Source: Utricularia gibba (Eukaryota > Streptophyta > Magnoliopsida > Lamiales > Lentibulariaceae). Taken from it: DNA of 64,000 nt. Numbering within the stretch: the stretch's first letter is position 1; each line of letters opens with the position of its first letter. A program made the position numbers and the translations under genes. The notes below the pieces were generated by a model, which saw nothing but the letters and a program-made list of their open reading frames with translations, was not told the origin of the DNA and ran no database searches. The stretch lies in contig NEEC01000016.1 of the NCBI GenBank assembly GCA_002189035.1, forward strand, positions 186,001 to 250,000. The letters are read 5' to 3'. Below, piece after piece: positions 52,066 to 63,914 of the stretch.

Positions 52066-53226
52066 ATGGCAACGTCAATGCAGGCCGCCGCCACCCTCAT
52101 GCAGCCGGCGACCTTCGCCGTCCCCACCCGAGGCGCACTCCCCGTCCGATCATTGGGCAAATCGTTTGGATTCGAACCCGCGGCGTCGCGCCTCACTTGC
52201 TCCCTCCACTCTGATCTCAAGGAACTTGCAGTTAAATGCACGGACGCTGCCAAGATCGCCGGTTTCGCTCTAGCCACTTCCGCACTCGTTGTATCGGTAC
52301 AATATCAGTTTGCTTCACTCAAATTATGTGCAATTTAGGTTCCAATTTGCTATCGCATTGGCTGTTCCTGTGCCGTTGTTTCGTCACAAGAAAATCATTT
52401 GGCGGCACTAAAATTAAGCGCCGCTTTCTGGATGTGGTCGATGCAGAATTTCTTTTTCCTGTGACAGGGAGCGAATGCTGAAGGTGTGCCAAAAAGGTTA
52501 ACGTACGATGAAATCCAGAGCAAGACTTACTTGGAAGTGAAAGGAACTGGAACTGCAAACCAGTGCCCTACGATTGAAGGTGGAGTTGATGGTTTTACCT
52601 TCAAGTCTGGGAAATACAACGCCAAGAAACTCTGCCTGGAGCCAACTTCCTTCACTGTGAAAGCAGAGGGTGTAAACAAGAATGCTCCTCCTGATTTCCA
52701 GAAGACTAAGCTCATGACCCGTTTGACCTACACCCTTGATGAGATCGAGGGTCCTCTTGAGGTGTCTTCTGATGGAAAGCTCAAGTTCGAGGAGAAGGAT
52801 GGCATCGACTATGCGGCTGTCACCGTGCAGCTTCCCGGTGGGGAGCGTGTTCCATTCCTTTTCACAGTCAAGCAGCTTGTGGCATCAGGGACACCTGATA
52901 GCTTTTCAGGAGAATTTCTTGTTCCATCATACAGAGGCTCTTCCTTCCTCGACCCAAAGGGCAGGGGCGGATCTACTGGTTATGACAATGCAGTTGCTTT
53001 GCCGGCCGGAGGACGAGGAGACGAGGAGGAACTGGAGAAGGAGAACATTAAGAACACTGCATCTTCTACTGGGAAGATCACCTTGAGTGTTACTCAGAGC
53101 AAGCCTGAGACTGGTGAGCTGATTGGAGTTTTTGAGAGTATTCAGCCTTCTGATACAGATTTGGGCTCAAAAGCTCCCAAGGATGTCAAAATCCAGGGGA
53201 TCTGGTATGCTCAGCTTGAGTCATAA
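52066..53226 (+). CDS. PSBO: Oxygen-evolving enhancer protein 1 (PsbO)
   Basis: The 33 kDa extrinsic subunit that stabilises the manganese cluster of photosystem II in the thylakoid lumen. Two exons (52066-52296, 52468-53226) give 329 residues. A stromal transit peptide (about 1-55) is followed by a lumen-targeting hydrophobic segment ([18 protein letters not shown]), cut to start the mature protein at Glu82 ([17 protein letters not shown]). Mature PsbO signatures are [31 protein letters not shown] (the two disulfide cysteines), [18 protein letters not shown] and [16 protein letters not shown], ending in [11 protein letters not shown]. The light-responsive promoter module upstream fits. It converges with the MIP1/DUF547 gene, about 340 bases apart. 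No defects. Confidence 0.98.
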
Positions 53227-53568
53227 TGTGCATTTCTTGTTTTGAGAACGAATGTAACTCAACCAGAGCTGCCTGCTTATGATGATGATGTAATTGTTCC
53301 ATATACTACTCGAGTTTCTCAGATCAAGGTGTTCCTCCTTCTCGATCACAACACATTTCACCGCCCCAGGTCACGAACCTTGAGCAAAACGATGAAAACA
53401 TCAAAACAGCAAAAAACAAAAAAAATTTAGTTATATTGTTATATTCGTCACGCCTGTGAAGCAAAATTACTCAGAGACGGGGGTGCGTTTTCATGTACAT
53501 GCAAACGATGAGAGCAGCTCTGACAGACTCAGGGATTAGCTGCTTGAGGGATTCGCAAGCGTCTTCTG
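53227..53568. other. Convergent 3' flanks of PsbO and the DUF547 gene
   Basis: About 340 bases between two convergent stop codons. Both 3' UTRs probably meet or overlap here. No gene. Confidence 0.65.
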
Positions 53569-56178
53569 TCATATTTGCTTCACCAGATCTCTCACTATCA
53601 GATACCTGAAAGCAAAGCTGTGGGCAGTCCACTCAATGCTTCTCCGGTTGTTTGTCTGCTGGCATTTCTTGATACACTTTGTCAAAGAATCAGGCAAAGA
53701 CTGCTGGATCATCTTCATGATACCAGCTTGGCATAATCCCGAGTCCTTGGCGAAGCAGTGTATGATCTTGGGGAGAAGGATTCTGTGGTCTTTTCGGACG
53801 CCAAACGTCGCTCGAATGTAGTCGTCCTTCGCAGCTTCCAGCTCCTGAAACACCCTTTTCGGGTTGTAAACGCGAACCTGCGAATGCCGGACATGGGGAA
53901 CGAACATTCACCTCAACGGTTGTGTTGAAGTAGAAAGAAAGGGAAGGAGGAGAGAGTTACAGCAGGGTCAGAGTGGCATCCGGAGGAGAGTGCGAAGTAG
54001 AGAAGAGGCTCAGGGCGATGGATACCATAGGCCTGCTTTTTACCAGGAGCTTTGAACTTTGATTTTGAAGGGAGCAACAGCCTCATCCACTGCGCAAAAC
54101 GCTTGGAGGATCAACTTAGACTTTACAGGAAAAGACGCACATTTTTGGTTCCTTGATTCTTTGAAGGAAGAGTTGAAGGAGCATTGTACCTGCACTGGTC
54201 GATACATCCTGCATCCCAGGATTGAGTTCTGGATAAAATCTGCACTCACAACATGACCTCCGATATTGTATGCGGCCTGTTGACAGAAGAAAGTCTGAAT
54301 ATGTAACCAAGTTCCAGGCTCACAAGGAGAAGAAGCTCATCACCTTCATTTGTAGTAGCATTCGCTTCATGTTGTTCTGGGGGACACCGAACGCGAGGAA
54401 CGCCTATAAGTCGCACAATAATCAACAATGGCAACTAAGAAGGGCTAGAAGACAAGGATCAGATTCAGTTGCAAAGGAATTATACGTGCATCAAAAGGGC
54501 ATTGTGTATGTTTATCCAAAATGCTAGCTTCTCCTCATGTGTCATCCTCTTAGGATCTACGCCTTCCAGCTGAGAAATGAGAGACCTGTTGGAACTATGG
54601 TCAGTAAACCTGAAAACCAGGGATGTTAGCAAGGAAGCCATAGAATGACTAGGGAAACCTGAAGTTCTCTAACAAGCAATCGACATCCGCCAATTTTTTA
54701 CTGTCCCTGTATAGCCAGTTTACTTCGATCATTGTGCTGTAGGGGCCGCTGAAGTCCTTCAGCCCGTGGACATGAAAAGGGTTGTCCAAGCAAACATCGA
54801 AGCCAGAATCGTTTCTGAATCTGGGGCTCAAAGAGTCAGATTGATATTTTGGAGAGAAACCACCCATAGAGGAGAAAGATGATGTGGGAGACGAGAGATG
54901 ATTCTCTGGTCGAGGATCTGCAAGTTTGAAGTATATGCTGCACATGCACTTAACCATATCTTCGGATAGTTTGTTAGGAGTTGCGGGAACATGATCAGAA
55001 ATTCGGGCACCAAGGTGTTCTGCCAGGCTGATCATGTGAGCTGGAGAAGAGTTCCCAGCATACTGCAATACCACATACCAAAAGTGCTACTTCATGCAGT
55101 TGGTGAACAGTGAGTTCATCTCAGTAAAAAAAATTATATACCTCCATCATGGACAAAGGTTGAGAATGATATGCACGCAGAGGGGAACCTTCAGATGGCA
55201 GAGGTGAATGTTGCACCATAGACGACTGAGAACGGTGCACCTCTGAATCTGTTCTCCTAGATTCCTTCTTTGATTTTGTGGGAGCAGCTTCTGATGCTAA
55301 CTCACCTGATGTGGCAGTATGTGGTGCAAAGAAATCTAAATGCCCTCTCCTCGGTGTTTCCAGAGAAGGCTTATATGCTTCATCTTTTTTCAAAGAAATT
55401 GGTTGATCAAATGCTTTCCTGTATAGTGAAAGGAGATACTGTTCCAAGTGCGCAACTTCTACCTCCAGCACTGCGATTTCTCTTATTAGTTCTGTGGCAG
55501 GCTGGAATTATCAAACCATCAGTACATGTAAAAAAGAATCATTCTTTTTAGAAAATAGGATCCACCTTAGAAATAGTAGCTTCAGTGGGCATATTCTCGG
55601 TGCAGATAGCCTCGTAACCGAGTGCCTTCTCAAGAGCACATCGAACCGAGACCTGGTTTCCCAGCCGTTTTTCAAGCATGAGTATCTGAAGGTAACATAC
55701 ACAAACAATCCAATGTTGGTATCAAGAACAAAGGCAAGGTCAAGTTCAGAAGATGAGGAGTCATCCTCACCTCATGCCTTAAAGACCGACGAGTTTCAGC
55801 ATTTGATAATGGCTTCTTATCGCAGTTGGGAACATTCAAGCCTCCCATACCCTGAAGGCAAAAGAATGATCATTTCCACATGCTGTAGAATCATTGCAGC
55901 AACGAATGCAACTTGCAACTCCAATGCACAAGTCATAATACCATATCCCCATGATCAGCTGACCCGGCATGGCCAACTGAAGGATCTTCAGCTGCTTTGC
56001 TATCAGGAAAGCTGACATTGCAACAAATAGTTTAGGAAAGAAGCAAGTTGGTATTGATAGAGAAATTAGATGCAATCTTCATTTACTAGCATTTGGCAGT
56101 GAAATTAGGTTACCTCTGAGAGCGCTTGTGTCTCACCAGAGCAGAGCGTTTGCTGCTGCTAAATCCGTGAAGATTCAT
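53569..56178 (-). CDS. MIP1 leucine-zipper / DUF547 protein
   Basis: Plant protein with an N-terminal MIP1-type coiled coil and a C-terminal DUF547 domain. The family is named for an Antirrhinum MADS-factor partner; the biochemical role is unknown. Eleven exons fit: 56178-56114, 56011-55942, 55851-55771, 55685-55566, 55501-55142, 55062-54659, 54609-54486, 54403-54344, 54276-54190, 54089-53961 and 53877-53569, 602 residues in one frame. The zipper region reads ILMLEKRLGNQVSVRCALEK then PATELIREIAVLEVEVAHLE and QYLLSLYRKAFDQ. DUF547 includes HEEKLAFWINIHNALLMHAF, AAYNIGGHVVSADFIQNSIL, GCRMYRPVQWMRLLL, HRPEPLLYFALSSGCHSDPA and the conserved end VRVYNPKRVFQELEAAKDDY. All junctions use GT-AG. Intact. 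Confidence 0.92.
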
Positions 56179-57716
56179 TTCAGCACCAGAAAGAAACCTA
56201 TTTCACATTCTCCCTCAGTTAGCAATCAATGCTTAAAAATGCAACAAAATGCAAGAAATCTTACTGCCCACCAAAATGATCGGTTATGAGCAACAAGAGA
56301 GGGCCCTTGCAAACCTCAGCTCCAGTCAAAACCCTTTTTCATCGTTGGATACAAGCTTTCCTTTTCAGTGAAAGTCTAGAGCCCAGAACAGAAAAAAGTC
56401 AGTGATATGCACATACGAAAATGGACGGATGGTGAGGTGACTCCTTTGACAATACAAGATGCTTTCTTTCGCAAAGAAAAGCTCAAAACCGTGCAACGTT
56501 TTCACCCGTTGGACTTTTGGTGTTCACAGAAGCAAAGGCAAACAAGAAGATAGAAACCATGGGGTACATTGTAAGCTTTTCTTTATAGAAGGCGAAAGCC
56601 TCACTGGCCAGTGTCAAAACGAACACAGGAAAATGCTACAACAAGGGAATCATAGCAACGTGAAAACATATGCCTTTGGAGTGAAAGACATGGAAAATGT
56701 GCATAGCTGCTTTACCTTTGAAAAGAAAAGTTTATCTTTTTTTCGCGAGGGTGGATTAGCTTCAACCCCATTTACGTTTCGTTCCTTTTGCCTTGGTCAC
56801 TACAATACAAATCTATTACACTGTGGCACGTATAAAATTCTCTGTAAATAACTATACAGCTCACAAAGAATGTGAAGATGACAAAACAAGAAACGACGGA
56901 GAGAAATGGCTGTTAGATGAAGAATCCGATAGAAAAAAGGGACTGAAAAAGGAGAGAAAAGATTTGTCAAACAATAAAGTGAAAGCAAAAGGTCACGGAA
57001 TGGGGAATGAGAAATTCGAGGTACAATCTTGCATCACATTTTACTTACATCACGATTGATCAACTCCGTAATAAGACTTGTGGGTGTGCTTCATTTCTTC
57101 ATGAGAAAAATCGAAACTTGTAGTATGTCCAGTTGTCCAAGAGAAACACCATTTGTCTTAGAATCACACAACATCATTTTGGAATCATCAGGGATCCTGG
57201 ACCTCACCTTGTTTGTCATCATGTCCAACGGTTGTTGTCAACTTTGTCTTTTCATTTGGAAACCGCTTTTCAAACATTAAAGCCGTATCTCACATACAAA
57301 TTAGATCCGAAGATACAAGAAATATTCGTATAAATAAAATTCAAATAAAATATTCCAACAGAATATACAATTAATGGTGTTTGATATACAACCCTGGCTC
57401 AAGAAATGAGCTTTTTTTTACAGGGATCTGGACAAAGAAGTCAATGCCAAAGGTAAATGGCTGAGGGATATGGAATCTGAAAAAAAACAATCAGTAAATC
57501 ACTTATCACTTTCTCCTCTCCCCATAGAAAACGAGGCAGAACCAAGAATCTTTTTGGTTAAGAAAGAATGACATTTTAAGGGCAAAAAATGAATGGAATT
57601 TCAAAAATCAGTTCCCCGATGTTAAGTTCAGATTCCCCAGAGTTATCTCGTACCTCAAATCCCTACACAGCTTTACATGTTTCTAATTTTTGACTTGCAG
57701 ATGTGCTTTTCGCCAA
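56179..57716. other. DUF547 promoter and KNL2 3' flank
   Basis: About 1.5 kb between two minus-strand genes: promoter and 5' UTR of the DUF547 gene, then the 3' UTR of the KNL2-like gene. A minus-strand frame near 57420-57490 with a good acceptor was considered as an extra KNL2 exon but not supported. Confidence 0.5.
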
Positions 57717-59070
57717 CTACAGTTCCATGTGTATGAATTGGTTGCTCCTAGTCGCACGTCCCAATTTGCTTCTACTTCTAGTCATTGGACCACTATGTCC
57801 TGTCACCTCGTGCGACTTGGATCCATTGCCTTTTGATGGAGTGGAATGCGGGATGCTGCTAGACTTAGTAGTTTTCGTCTTTACAGGCCGGTTTCGTTTC
57901 GGATTGTCACAGCTAGAAGAATCATCCGCTCTTGGTGGTGATTTGCATAATCCTGATTCGAAAGATAGTGTAGCGAACTCTTCCCAGTAGTATGGAAATC
58001 CAATCACAAAGTGATCATACACCTGTGAGGGCAGAGGAGTTCAGCAGTTTGTGAAAGGGGTATGAGAAAATAATTGGAATCCGAAGTTTGATGGCTCAAA
58101 ATGAGTAGCAGCAGCATTTTATGCTGCAACGAAACTGGACGAATGGAATAATACCTCAGGTGGGAATCCGTTTGCATGAGTGCGAGACCGATTTAGATGC
58201 CCATGGATTGTGACCACTATGCCATCAACTGTCATAAGTGTAACCGCATCATGCCGTTTTGCTATTGCAGCAGATGAAAACACTCTTATGCCTTTGTTCC
58301 TGTTACATCAGAATCAAAAGGCATTACAACCATACACAATACACCTGACAATGACCAACGAAGTTTTTCAGTATCACTATCAATAGCTACTACCATTGAA
58401 GGCAAAGCCACAAGAGATTACGACCCATCCAACAAAGCAATTAGAACAACTAATGTGAATGGTGAAGGCGCAAAAAGACAAGTATCATGAATCATTATGA
58501 TGCATCTGAGTAGTTCGTTGACCAAATAGATGATCAAGATTCCCATTAGTTTATCCTCATGGTTGCCTGATATAGATCACAAAAATATGTAGCTTGCAAG
58601 TTCCAATTTTGATGGAATGATCGCATGGATACAATGCAAAACACTCTAAACAAAATGAAGTTACCAGAACATCAATTATACAAGTTCAAACACAGAAGTT
58701 TACTCGTTGACACATTTATGAGGATTTAAATATTTGCCCAGAAACAGCGTGATAAATAAGAACACGAACACAATACTTACTCCTTAGAAGAGAATCCACC
58801 AATTCCCAGCCTTGCCTCCTTAGAACCCTTATCCGATTTAATCAGCCACCAATCTTGCAAGAACACCTTGCAGATAAAAATCAATCAACATCAAATTCTC
58901 TCCCGTACTAGCCCAGCATGACAAAAAAAAAACTAAAAAATGCAGACCAATTTCAACGTGGAGACACTTATAGCCGAATGTTGGGTGTTTGCTGAATAGG
59001 CCGACGGGGTTTCAAGGCAACTTCCTGCCGGCGCTGCGACGGTGTTTTCCCTGCCCCGCTTCGCCTTCAT
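57717..59070 (-). CDS. KNL2: KNL2-like SANTA-domain protein without recognisable CENPC-k
   Basis: Kinetochore-null-2-type protein, part of the Mis18-linked machinery that loads CENH3 at centromeres. Four exons: 59070-58948, 58866-58781, 58299-58155 and 58022-57717, 219 residues. The SANTA domain spans about 42-135: VFLQDWWLIKSDKG, ARLGIGGFSSKE, RVFSSAAIAKRHDAVTLMTV, DGIVVTIHGHLNRSRTHANG and VYDHFVIGFPYYWEEFA. The short tail is basic (KRNRPVKTKTTKSS, TRSRSKLGRATRSN) and holds no CENPC-k motif that I can see. In eudicots KNL2 exists as an alpha form with CENPC-k and a beta form without it, so this resembles beta-KNL2. The exon 1 donor (TTG|GTCTGC) is weak, so the first 41 residues are less certain. 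Confidence 0.82.
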
Positions 59071-59261
59071 TGTCTCACCAGAAATGCTTTATTTATTTAT
59101 TGTTTATTTTTTCCGTGTGCCGTAGGGCAAATAGAACAAAGGCGCCTCTGTTGAGGCTAATTTCGTCATTTGCTAAGCGCATTCTACCCCAATTCCACTT
59201 TCTTCTTTCGACTTCCGTCTTGCTTGCGGGAGCTCCTTGCGTATTCATTCATCTTCTGAAG
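59071..59261. promoter_or_regulatory. Candidate bidirectional promoter, KNL2-like / thioredoxin-fold gene
   Basis: The KNL2-like start codon (59070, minus) and the noncoding first exon of the plus-strand gene, which ends at a donor (GAAG|GTGAGG) near 59261, lie under 200 bases apart. No clear TATA box was found, which is common for shared promoters of housekeeping genes. Confidence 0.5.
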
Positions 59262-59678
59262 GTGAGGATTATTAAGCATTGACTACCAATACTTTCTGTT
59301 TACAGACATTGATTTTCACGCTTGCCCATAAAATATTGCTTTTTGTGGTTGATTTTGTGTAAGTGAAGAAGGTTGAGCGTTCACTTGAGCGATGTGTGCT
59401 CACAAAATGTTCACTGTATACCCATCTGCACACTATATCACCAGTTTGAAATGTCTGCTTATTCCAGTCGTTTTTCGAACAAAAATTGTGGGGTTCTGTC
59501 TTTTTCTTTTCCTTGTGTTCCAGGACGAAAGCACATGCGTGTTGCTGTTTCCTCTTTTTGTTTATTGCTGTTTCAGTTTTAAATTGCTGCTGCGTTATCA
59601 TGTATGCATTATTTTTCTCTTCATATATTGTGCATGGGTTCTTGATTTTCCCGGGAAAAACTTTTCATGTGCTGCAGG

Positions 59679-61004
59679 ATGGAAGAGCCATCTTTTCTCA
59701 CCAAAATATTGCTTAACCTCCGGTCCACCTGCAAGTATGTTATCATAAACATTTTTTAATACCTTGTATGATGCCAATGGTATGATCCCTTTCAAAGTTC
59801 AACATGTACAAGTTTCTTTTTTTTTTTTTTACCTATGTAGTTCCTGCTTCATAGTTTTGAAACAGCTTCTTAGCCATGAGGTACTAGCATTCTAAATGGG
59901 TGTTCATGCTTCGATGGATCCAGTAGGTCCTTGTTTGGGAACTATGAACAGCGGGCATTTTTTTAATAAAGTGATTATTATGAATCGGTTGGATGTGTTT
60001 CACTGTGTCAGTTTGTGAGGAAAGGCTTGAAGTTGTGCAGTCTTTTGAACTGTGTAGTGTCCTTTAACGCGCTGTTGCTTCTAGCGCTCTTTTTTTTCAC
60101 TATCTGGGAGAAAGGTTAGTTGTAGGCGACTGCTATATTTTGAACTCTTGAAAGTTAGTTTATGATCATGTAGGTACTACACCGGCTATCCAAAGGATCT
60201 CGGGCCTTCCAAAGTTCTTCACTTTTCCTCAGAAAGGGAGTTTGTGCAGCTTCTTCATCAAGGCTATCCGGTGGTTGTTGCATTTACGATCAAGTACAGA
60301 TGATTCCCCTTCACGTTCAGGTTTGATTAAGCTATGAAATAATATTTTGATTCATGAACAACATTGTAGGTGTAGCCTCACCAAACCTCTGGATGCAGTA
60401 CTAGAGGAAGCTGCAGCAGAGTTCAATCCAGATGTTAAATTTATGCGCGTAAGCTGATGCTTCTGCAGTTCATTGTTCTCTTTTAGACTTGTAACCCCAC
60501 AAAAAATCTGTCGCTAAATCCCAACTAAGATCGTTGATCATCATCTTCTCATCATAGGTTGAGTGTCCAAAATATCCAGGGTTTTGCTTAACACGCCAGA
60601 AGAAGGAATATCCCTTCATAGAATTGTTCTACAACCCAGAGCAGGTAAACTCTTCCCTTCTTCACGACTTAACAGTGCTGTGCTTACCTTGCTGGAGTTG
60701 GCAAATAACATACGACCATACTGTTGCTTCTGTTATGCAAGGCCAAGACTCAAAGCAAGGCCGGTGATCCAAATGTCACCAAATACACAGTCAAAGTTTT
60801 ACCGGTAATTTCATCCTCACTAATACCTCACAGTGCACATAGTTGCATTGCATTGCATTGCCTTGCCTAGCCTAGCCTCGTACCAGTCTCCTCAGGTTGT
60901 GTTTATGTTACGATTTGCAGTTCAATTACGACGTGAGTGCTTATGGATTCAGAGAGTTCTTCAAGCGCCATGGGATTCGATCACCCCATAGAAGTGATGA
61001 CTAG
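59679..61004 (+). CDS. Thioredoxin-fold protein lacking a CxxC site
   Basis: Small plant protein with a thioredoxin-like fold, of unknown role. Six exons (59679-59734, 60174-60293, 60370-60448, 60558-60644, 60742-60804, 60921-61004) give 162 residues, starting MEEPSFLTKILLNLRSTC. Recognisable blocks are YYTGYPKDLGPSKVLHFSSE, HQGYPVVVAFTIK, PDVKFMRVECPKYPGFC, EYPFIELFYNPEQ and VLPFNYDVSAYGFREFFKRH. The usual CxxC redox pair is absent; only VECPKYPGFC has two cysteines, six residues apart. A leader intron ends with CTGCAG just before the ATG. It shares a promoter region with the KNL2-like gene. A small GCATT/GCCTA repeat lies in intron 5 near 60843-60880. Confidence 0.83.
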
Positions 61005-62748
61005 TTCTGAAGCCTCAATGGAGCATGGAAACGAAGCCTAGGGGAGTGTTCATGTATTGGTGGAGGAGTTGGTAAAACCAAGATAAGAAAACAAGGTGTT
61101 AGCTGGTAGTTCTGAGACTGAATGAACTTGTGGGTGCCTTTTGAAATTAACGATAAAAGAAGTTCATTTATAATATATTTGAGACTTTTGGGGTGCCTTT
61201 TGAGAATATATAAATTATTTCCAAGAATATGTTATTATTATTATTATTATCCTGATAGTAAAAATTAATTTGGTCGTAGAAAGTAAATAGGAATATCCAA
61301 TAATGCCCTCACCACTACCATGAAGCATGTCCCTCTGCCCTGGAAAACCCTTCTAAAGAAATGCTTTTTCATCTCACCCCTTTCTCTCTCTCTTCCCGTC
61401 TGTGCCACTTAAAATTCGATGTCGACCTACCAATTTCTTCATAGTTCTTAGTACCCCACCTTCTTCATCCTCAAGACCTTCACTTTTTCAAGTCTGCTTT
61501 CTCTTAGTGGACCTGTGCCGTGTTACATAGGGGCACACACATTTATATGTAGAATATGTATATATTTTATGTGTATTGTGTGTTTGCCCATCCCAATTCT
61601 AACGAATCTGGTTCCTCACACACGACCCACATCAGAGATGTGTTTCTCTAGTAACTTTAATAATTTCCCTAGTCAAAATCTTGCCAAAACGAACAAACCC
61701 ACATCCAAGAAACGCTAAAAGGGGTGATCTACAACTTCTCTGAGGTACATTAACATGGATTCTTGTCTCAATGTCTGTAACTGGCCATGCCTCCTCTTTT
61801 GTTGTTACTGACGTGTGTGTATGCGTATCTCTGTATGTGTAACATGACTAATGGCAGCATTGTCGTGACCTGGCTACAAGGCTTCTCACCCGATTAATGA
61901 AATTGGTTTTGGTGGGACTTTGGAATCTGCTTCAGTCCGTTTGTTTTCTGGGTTAACTGAATTGGTTCTTCAAATGATTGAAATTTTTGTGCTTGTGGGT
62001 TGCAAAAATTGAGTTCTGATATGCTTCCAATTCTTCCCTATTGTACACCTTGTTAGGGCCCTCTTCGCGTTTGCTATAATGGTTCTTGAAACTCTAATGG
62101 ATTTTTTTTTTCCGCCGGTTTGGCTTTGCACGTTCAATTTATGCCTCTTAATCTGAGGGTTTGTTATTCAATTTACGGGCGTGAGTTAATTAGTCGGAAC
62201 TCAACTGTGTGCCTTGTTACAGCCTTGCACGGCATTGCTGTCTCAAGTTTAACTGTAAAAAAAAGCATCTTGGACAGTTTTAGTGTCAGGATTTATTGGT
62301 CTTGTTCGAGATGAGGCTGTACAGGTTGTTACAGATATATGCATAGATGTTTTTGACAGTCGTGATTGTGTTACAGCTTATGTGTTTTGACAGCTTAAAA
62401 AATGCATGCCATTTCACACTGCTTGGTTTTGATGTTTGCTTGTTTTTTATATCGCACTTACAATATATTTGATAGGTTAAAAAATGGTTTCCTTGGAAAG
62501 CATAGGCATCATTCAATCATACCTCCTTGTCTGGGTTTCGTTGGATTCTGAAAATCGGATTCTGAAAATCAAAATTCTCTCTTGTTGATGAAGTCCCTGT
62601 GTGTGTCGGTGTATTAGAAAGTTGTTTGTAGAAGTGAGGGAATAAGATATGTTTCTAGATATAGATCACTCATCAATGCCTTGTGACGTGGAGTCAGCGT
62701 TAATTTGAAACTTTTCGGTGAGCTGCCTTGTTGCTTTTCCTCAGGGGA
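61005..62748. other. 3' flank of the thioredoxin-fold gene; SUVR5 promoter and leader intron
   Basis: The left part is 3' UTR and AT-rich spacer. A CT-rich stretch near 61370-61500 is probably the SUVR5 promoter or 5' UTR. A donor (GAG|GTACAT) near 61742 and an acceptor (CTCAG|GGG) at 62745 outline a leader intron of about 1 kb. Confidence 0.5.
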
Positions 62749-62763
62749 TGCTGTGAATGTAAA
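62749..62763 (+). promoter_or_regulatory. Tandem minimal uORFs in the SUVR5 leader
   Basis: ATG CTG TGA (62749-62757) is followed without a gap by ATG TAA (62758-62763), in the exon that carries the SUVR5 start codon, 20 bases upstream of it. The AUG-stop form is known to stall ribosomes in a few plant mRNAs in a boron-dependent way; any such role here is inference. Confidence 0.55.
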
Positions 62764-62783
62764 CTGGAACCAAGTAGTAAAGC

Positions 62784-63914
62784 ATGGAGGTTCTTTCATG
62801 TGCTGATGCTCATCATGCCGGAGAATCTGATGACAAGGTTTCAGAAGCAGCCATGGAACCAGAACAAGTTAGAACAGATATTAATTTTGATGGAATCCCA
62901 AATCCGGCTGGAAGCTATCATGAAGTAAAAGAGAATGATAGTTGCGCTGTTTTGGATAATTTCCTCCCCTCAGAAGGCTGCTCTAATGGTGAAACGTTTT
63001 ATGAACTTGAACTTGAAGGTCAGAACCTTTCTTGCTATTCACATGGTTCAGATGACGATTCAGAAAAGGGAAATGACGATCATTTTCATGGTCCTGATTT
63101 TGCATTGGAGAACCCAGATGCAGCAGAGGATACAGCTGAAAGTGAAATGGCTACGAACAGCTCCACTAGAAGCTCATCCCACTCTCAAGCCAACACCATG
63201 GAAACAGATAAACCCCAGGCAGTATGGGTAAAGGTATCTTTTATTATTGTTTTGGGCCAATTTAGTTACCTGTACCATTTGTTGTGAAATCCGATTGCGG
63301 TATCCAGTATGCTATTACAAGTCCATCTAAAATGCTCACTGTCATATCCTAAATCTTTCATCCACAGTGGAGAGGGAAATGGCAGTCAGGGATAAGATGT
63401 GCAAGAGCTGACTGGCCGTTGTCCACTTTGAGAGCAAAACCAACGCATGATAGGAAACAGTATCATGTGATATTCTTTCCCCGAACAAGAAATTACTCAT
63501 GGGCTGATGTTCTCCTGATTTGTCCAATCAACGAATTTCCACACCCCATTGCATACAGTAGTCATGTAATTGGTGCAAAGATGGCGAATGATTTGAGTGT
63601 TGCTCATCGATTTATCACGCAGAAGCTGGCTGTGGGAATGCTCAATATTCTTGACCAATTGAACCGTGAGGTTTGCTCTAGGCCAACCTTATATTGTTGT
63701 TCTTTACTACTTCCTTGGCAATGTGATACAATAATTATGATTGCCATACCAGCTTCCTTTTCATTCAATTTTCATTATGAATAATATCTCATGGGAATAT
63801 CAGGGTTTGGTGGAGACTGCTCGAGATGTGAACATTTTGAAGGGTTTTGCTCGGGAAGCTTCGCATTGTAAAGAGTACAGTGAACTAGGAGGGATGCTTT
63901 TGAAACTTCAAACT
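62784..63914 (+). CDS. SUVR5: SUVR5-type histone methyltransferase, 5' part
   Basis: N-terminal part of a SUVR5 (AtCZS)-like SET-domain protein, which in Arabidopsis deposits H3K9me2 with zinc-finger-guided targeting. The window ends inside the gene, so the SET domain is not visible. Exons seen: 62784-63233, 63368-63670 and 63804-63914, all phase 0. Exon 1 is acidic and Ser-rich, without a domain (MEVLSCADAHHAGESDDKV), and ends ETDKPQAVWVK. Exons 2 and 3 give the conserved region WRGKWQSGIRCARADWPLST, YHVIFFPRTRNYSWADVLLI, FITQKLAVGMLNILDQLNRE and LVETARDVNILKGFAREASH. The start at 62784 has a good AGCATGG context. The donor at 63915 is clear, and sequence after it is intron. Confidence 0.85.

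Noticed and set aside
57400-57495. Possible extra KNL2 3' exon on the minus strand with a good acceptor
   Set aside because: It would need a donor inside the last codons before the stop, and the resulting peptide matches no KNL2 motif that I know.
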